In this document: positions 61,310 to 64,000 of the stretch, in pieces
Numbering within the stretch: the stretch's first letter is position 1
How the letters are laid out: each line of letters starts with the position of its first letter
From: Streptomyces sp. NBC_00659
GTDB taxonomy: Bacteria > Actinomycetota > Actinomycetes > Streptomycetales > Streptomycetaceae
Reading direction: 5' to 3'
Length of the DNA stretch: 64,000 nt
Assembly: GCF_036226925.1 (NCBI RefSeq)
Contig: NZ_CP109031.1
Span: 5,270,001 to 5,334,000 of the forward strand
Translations under genes and position numbers: made by a program
The notes under the pieces: model-generated
Databases searched by the model: none
Seen by the model: only the letters and a program-made list of their open reading frames with translations
What the model was told of the DNA's origin: nothing

Positions 61310-62173
61310 GTGAGCGCTGGTGAGTCGAGCGGCTCGGTGGTGCGGCGCATGCTGCTGGGGTCACATCTGCGGCGCCTGCGTGAGGCGCGTGGCATCACCC
61401 GTGAAGCGGCCGGCTACTCGATCCGTGCCTCCGAATCGAAGATCAGCCGTATGGAGTTGGGAAGGGTGAGCTTCAAGACCCGCGATGTCGAGGATCTGCT
61501 GACGCTCTACGGCATCACCGACGAGGCCGAGCGCAAGTCCCTGGTCTCGCTCGCCAAGGAGGCCAACGTCGCGGGCTGGTGGCACAGTTACTCCGACGTC
61601 CTGCCCAGCTGGTTCCCCACCTACGTCGGCCTGGAAGGCGCGGCCCACCTGATCCGGGTGTACGAGGTGCAGTTCGTGCACGGACTGCTCCAGACCGAGG
61701 CGTACGCCCACGCCGTCGTCCGGCGCGGGATGAAGGGCGCCTCCGCCGGCGACGTCGACCGGCGGGTGGCCCTGCGCCTGGAGCGGCAGAAGTACCTCGT
61801 CTCCGAGAACGCCCCCGAGTTCCACATCGTCCTCGACGAGGCCGCGCTGCGCCGCCCGTACGGCGACCGCGAGGTGATGCGCGGACAGCTCCAGCACCTG
61901 ATCGAGGTCTCCGAGCGGCCCAACGTGCGGCTTCAGGTCATGCCGTTCAGCTTCGGCGGGCACTCCGGGGAGAGCGGCGCCTTCACCATCCTGAGCTTCC
62001 CCGAGTCCGATCTGTCGGACGTCGTCTATCTGGAGCAGCTCACCAGCGCGCTCTACCTGGACAAACGCGAGGACGTCAACCAGTACGAGGGCGCGCTCAA
62101 GCAGCTCCAGCAGGACAGCCCCGGACCGGACGAGAGCCGCGATCTGCTGCGAGGACTGCTCCAGCTCTCCTGA
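61310..62173 (+). CDS. XRE-family regulator with DUF5753 domain (WhiJ-like)
   Basis: 287 residues. The HTH is at ~15-75 (LGSHLRRLREARGITREAAG; SESKISRMELGRVSF); the rest is the DUF5753 sensor domain (LIRVYEVQFVHGLLQTEAYA; PNVRLQVMPFSFGGHSGESG). This is the WhiJ/AbaA-OrfA architecture, with many paralogues in each Streptomyces genome affecting differentiation and antibiotics. The GTG at 61310 follows GGGGAGG; a TTG six codons upstream is less likely. Together with DUF397 and the ATPase gene it makes a full module. Its binding site is not known from the sequence, but the paired 29-bp elements are candidates. Confidence 0.93.
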   Translation: MSAGESSGSVVRRMLLGSHLRRLREARGITREAAGYSIRASESKISRMELGRVSFKTRDVEDLLTLYGITDEAERKSLVSLAKEANVAGWWHSYSDVLPSWFPTYVGLEGAAHLIRVYEVQFVHGLLQTEAYAHAVVRRGMKGASAGDVDRRVALRLERQKYLVSENAPEFHIVLDEAALRRPYGDREVMRGQLQHLIEVSERPNVRLQVMPFSFGGHSGESGAFTILSFPESDLSDVVYLEQLTSALYLDKREDVNQYEGALKQLQQDSPGPDESRDLLRGLLQLS

Positions 62174-62308
62174 GAGCGGCCCCGGACTTCCCTGGTATCC
62201 CTCAACTCCCTTGAAACACAAGTACGATGACATGTGATCAGACCGTGATCGGATGTCTGCTGACCCGGGCCAAGGACTGCCTCGGCAGCACAGGGATTGA
62301 GGGAGCAC

Positions 62309-63769
62309 ATGTCGTCCTACTTCACCGACCTGGCCCAGCAGTACATCGACGGCGAGTGGCGCCCGGGAACGGGCTCCTGGGACATCATCGATTTCAACCC
62401 GTACGACGGCGAGAAGCTGGCGTCGATCACGATAGCCACGGTCGACGAGGTCGATGACGCCTACCGCGCCGCCGAGCGCGCCCAGAAGAAGTGGGGCGCG
62501 ACGAACGCGTACGCGCGCCGCGCGGTCTTCGAGAAGGCGCTCGCCGTCATCGACGAGCGCGAGGAAGAGATCACCGAGGTGATCATCGCCGAGCTCGGCG
62601 GCACCCGCCTCAAGGCGGCCTTCGAGCTGCACCTCGTCCGGGAGTTCCTGCGCGAGTCGGTCCAGCTCGCGCTGCGCCCCGAGGGGAAGATCATCCCCTC
62701 GCCGGTCGACGGCAAGGAGAACCGCCTCTATCGCGTGCCGGTCGGTGTCGTCGGCGTCATCAGCCCCTTCAACTTCCCCTTCCTGCTGTCGGTCAAGTCC
62801 GTCGCCCCCGCCCTCGCGCTCGGCAACGGCGTGGTCCTGAAGCCGCACCAGAACACCCCGATCGCCGGCGGTTCCCTGGTCGCGAAGATCTTCGAGGAGG
62901 CGGGCCTGCCCGGCGGTCTCCTCAACGTCGTCATCACCGACATCGCCGAGATCGGCGACGCCTTCATCGAGCACCCGGTGCCGAAGGTCATCTCCTTCAC
63001 CGGCTCCGACAAGGTCGGCCGGCACGTCGCCACGGTCTGCGCCGCGAACTTCAAGCGCTCGGTGCTCGAACTGGGCGGCAACAGCGCCCTGGTGGTCCTG
63101 GAGGACGCGGACATCGACTACGCGGTCGACGCGGCGGTCTTCAGCCGTTTCGTCCACCAGGGGCAGGTCTGCATGGCCGCCAACCGCGTCCTCGTGGACC
63201 GGTCGATCGAGGCCGAGTTCACCGAGAAGTTCGTCGCCAAGGTCAAGACGCTGAAGACCGGCGACCCCAGGGACCCGCAGACTGTCATCGGCCCGGTCAT
63301 CAACTCCTCCCAGGCGGACGCGCTGTCGGGCGTCGTCGAGCAGGCGATCACCGAGGGCGCCACCGCCCTGCTGCACGGCAGCACCACGGACAACATGGTC
63401 GAGCCCTCCGTCCTGACCGGCGTCCCCGCCGACTCGGACCTGCTCCGCCAGGAGGTCTTCGGCCCGGTCGTCTTCCTCGTCCCGTTCGACGGGGAGGAGG
63501 AGGCGGTCCGGATCGTCAACGACACCCCGTACGGGCTCTCGGGCGCCGTCCATACGGCCGACATCGAGCGCGGCGTGAACTTCGCCAAGCAGATCGACAC
63601 CGGCATGTTCCACGTCAACGACGGCACCGTCCACGACGAGCCCCTCGTCCCCTTCGGCGGTGAGAAGCAGTCCGGCATCGGCCGTCTGAACGGCGAGACG
63701 ACGGTCGACTCCTTCACCACGACGAAGTGGATCTCGGTGCAGCACGGGCGGAGCCGCTTCCCCTTCTGA
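62309..63769 (+). CDS. NAD(P)-dependent aldehyde dehydrogenase
   Basis: 486 residues, full length for the family. The catalytic Glu is in VLELGGNSALVV and the nucleophilic Cys in HQGQVCMAANR; cofactor Asn/Lys are in SPFNFPF and LKPHQNTP. It is nearest in feel to benzaldehyde/vanillin-type dehydrogenases; the substrate cannot be fixed. The ATG at 62309 follows GAGGGAG. The 135-base upstream region contains GTGATC repeated at 11-base spacing (about 62234-62250), possibly an operator. Terminated by a 13-bp hairpin. Confidence 0.93.
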   Translation: MSSYFTDLAQQYIDGEWRPGTGSWDIIDFNPYDGEKLASITIATVDEVDDAYRAAERAQKKWGATNAYARRAVFEKALAVIDEREEEITEVIIAELGGTRLKAAFELHLVREFLRESVQLALRPEGKIIPSPVDGKENRLYRVPVGVVGVISPFNFPFLLSVKSVAPALALGNGVVLKPHQNTPIAGGSLVAKIFEEAGLPGGLLNVVITDIAEIGDAFIEHPVPKVISFTGSDKVGRHVATVCAANFKRSVLELGGNSALVVLEDADIDYAVDAAVFSRFVHQGQVCMAANRVLVDRSIEAEFTEKFVAKVKTLKTGDPRDPQTVIGPVINSSQADALSGVVEQAITEGATALLHGSTTDNMVEPSVLTGVPADSDLLRQEVFGPVVFLVPFDGEEEAVRIVNDTPYGLSGAVHTADIERGVNFAKQIDTGMFHVNDGTVHDEPLVPFGGEKQSGIGRLNGETTVDSFTTTKWISVQHGRSRFPF

Positions 63770-63798
63770 GACGCCTTCGCGTGATCGTTCAGCGCGCC

Positions 63799-63835
63799 CG
63801 GACCCTTGCGGACAGAAACTGACCGCAAGGGTCCG
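63799..63835 (+). terminator. Aldehyde dehydrogenase terminator
   Basis: CGGACCCTTGCGG (63799-63811) pairs with 63823-63835 around 11 bases, 30 bases past the stop. Confidence 0.88.
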
Positions 63836-63883
63836 TAGCGTCATCGGTGTCATCCGGAAGGACCCGATGAAAGGCGGCCGGTC

Positions 63884-64000
63884 ATGGTCACGCATGTGCG
63901 AGCGGAAGAACGGGGCGACGAGTGCGGGGCACTGCTCGCCTTCATCGAGGAGCAGCGCGGCGGTATCCGCCGGTCGCTGCTCGGGCTGACCGAGGAACAG
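63884..64000 (+). CDS. DinB/DUF664-family protein, start only (runs off window end)
   Basis: The first 39 codons read RAEERGDECGALLAFIEEQR, then RSLLGLTEEQ, the usual start of the four-helix DinB/DUF664 proteins that act as thiol-dependent (bacillithiol/mycothiol) S-transferases. The metal-binding His residues lie beyond the window. ATG at 63884 with AAAGGCGG upstream. Confidence 0.8.
   Translation, partial: MVTHVRAEERGDECGALLAFIEEQRGGIRRSLLGLTEEQ

Overview
The window is high-GC actinobacterial chromosome, almost certainly Streptomyces. Evidence: third-position GC bias in every real frame, many GTG/TTG starts, a bldG-type anti-anti-sigma gene beside its anti-sigma partner, a Tad pilus operon headed by an Ssd-type ATPase, a 6C small RNA, a SARP/NB-ARC/TPR giant regulator, a whiJ-like XRE/DUF397/ATPase module, and a single TTA leucine codon in a developmental-type operon. 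From memory, the order from acsA (2.6 kb) to the secreted peptidase (38.2 kb) matches the conserved SCO3563-SCO3540 block of S. coelicolor; this rests on recall, not on a search.

Layout. 1-2.3 kb (minus): end-clipped alpha/beta hydrolase, holin-X-like membrane protein and NhaA antiporter, probably one operon. 2.5-10.1 kb: acetyl-CoA synthetase, a SulP transporter fused to a beta-carbonic anhydrase, a divergent polysaccharide-deacetylase-like lipoprotein and a CooC-type ATPase. 10.1-18.6 kb: degenerate Fic protein, membrane-anchored HAD phosphatase, 6C sRNA, then the translationally coupled operon ssd-tadA-tadB-tadC-DUF4244-tadE-tadG. 18.6-25.7 kb: MrfA-like helicase, bldG and its anti-sigma gene, proton-pumping pyrophosphatase, small lipoprotein. 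25.8-36.5 kb: methyltransferase, small membrane protein, topA, an MFS-like/thymidylate kinase fusion, and the DNA polymerase III delta' subunit. 36.6-38.4 kb: secreted S33 peptidase and tRNA-Thr(CGU).

38.4-48.2 kb is accessory. It has an integrase remnant against the tRNA, two IPT/TIG repeat proteins without signal peptides, a secreted Ig-like protein, a damaged reductase gene, a MarR/DHA2-MFS pair with visible operators, an APC permease, a frameshifted DUF3052 gene and a GT2 glycosyltransferase. 48.6-64 kb: SARP/NB-ARC/TPR regulator, family-A DNA polymerase, Clp_N/HTH protein with paired operators, DUF2786 protein, two lipoproteins, a VOC/ArsR/SRPBCC operon under an unusually perfect palindromic promoter, the whiJ-like module with a matched pair of 29-bp inverted elements, an aldehyde dehydrogenase, and the start of a DinB-type gene.

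The most informative signals are regulatory: a 22-bp palindrome centred on the start codon of the Fic-like gene; a 22-bp inverted repeat with the -35 box in its loop (VOC operon); paired TGTCAAC-N5-GTTGACA operators laid over a leaderless promoter (Clp_N/HTH); a TTA codon in tadB; and the 28/29-matching inverted elements upstream of the two outward-facing ends of the whiJ-like module.
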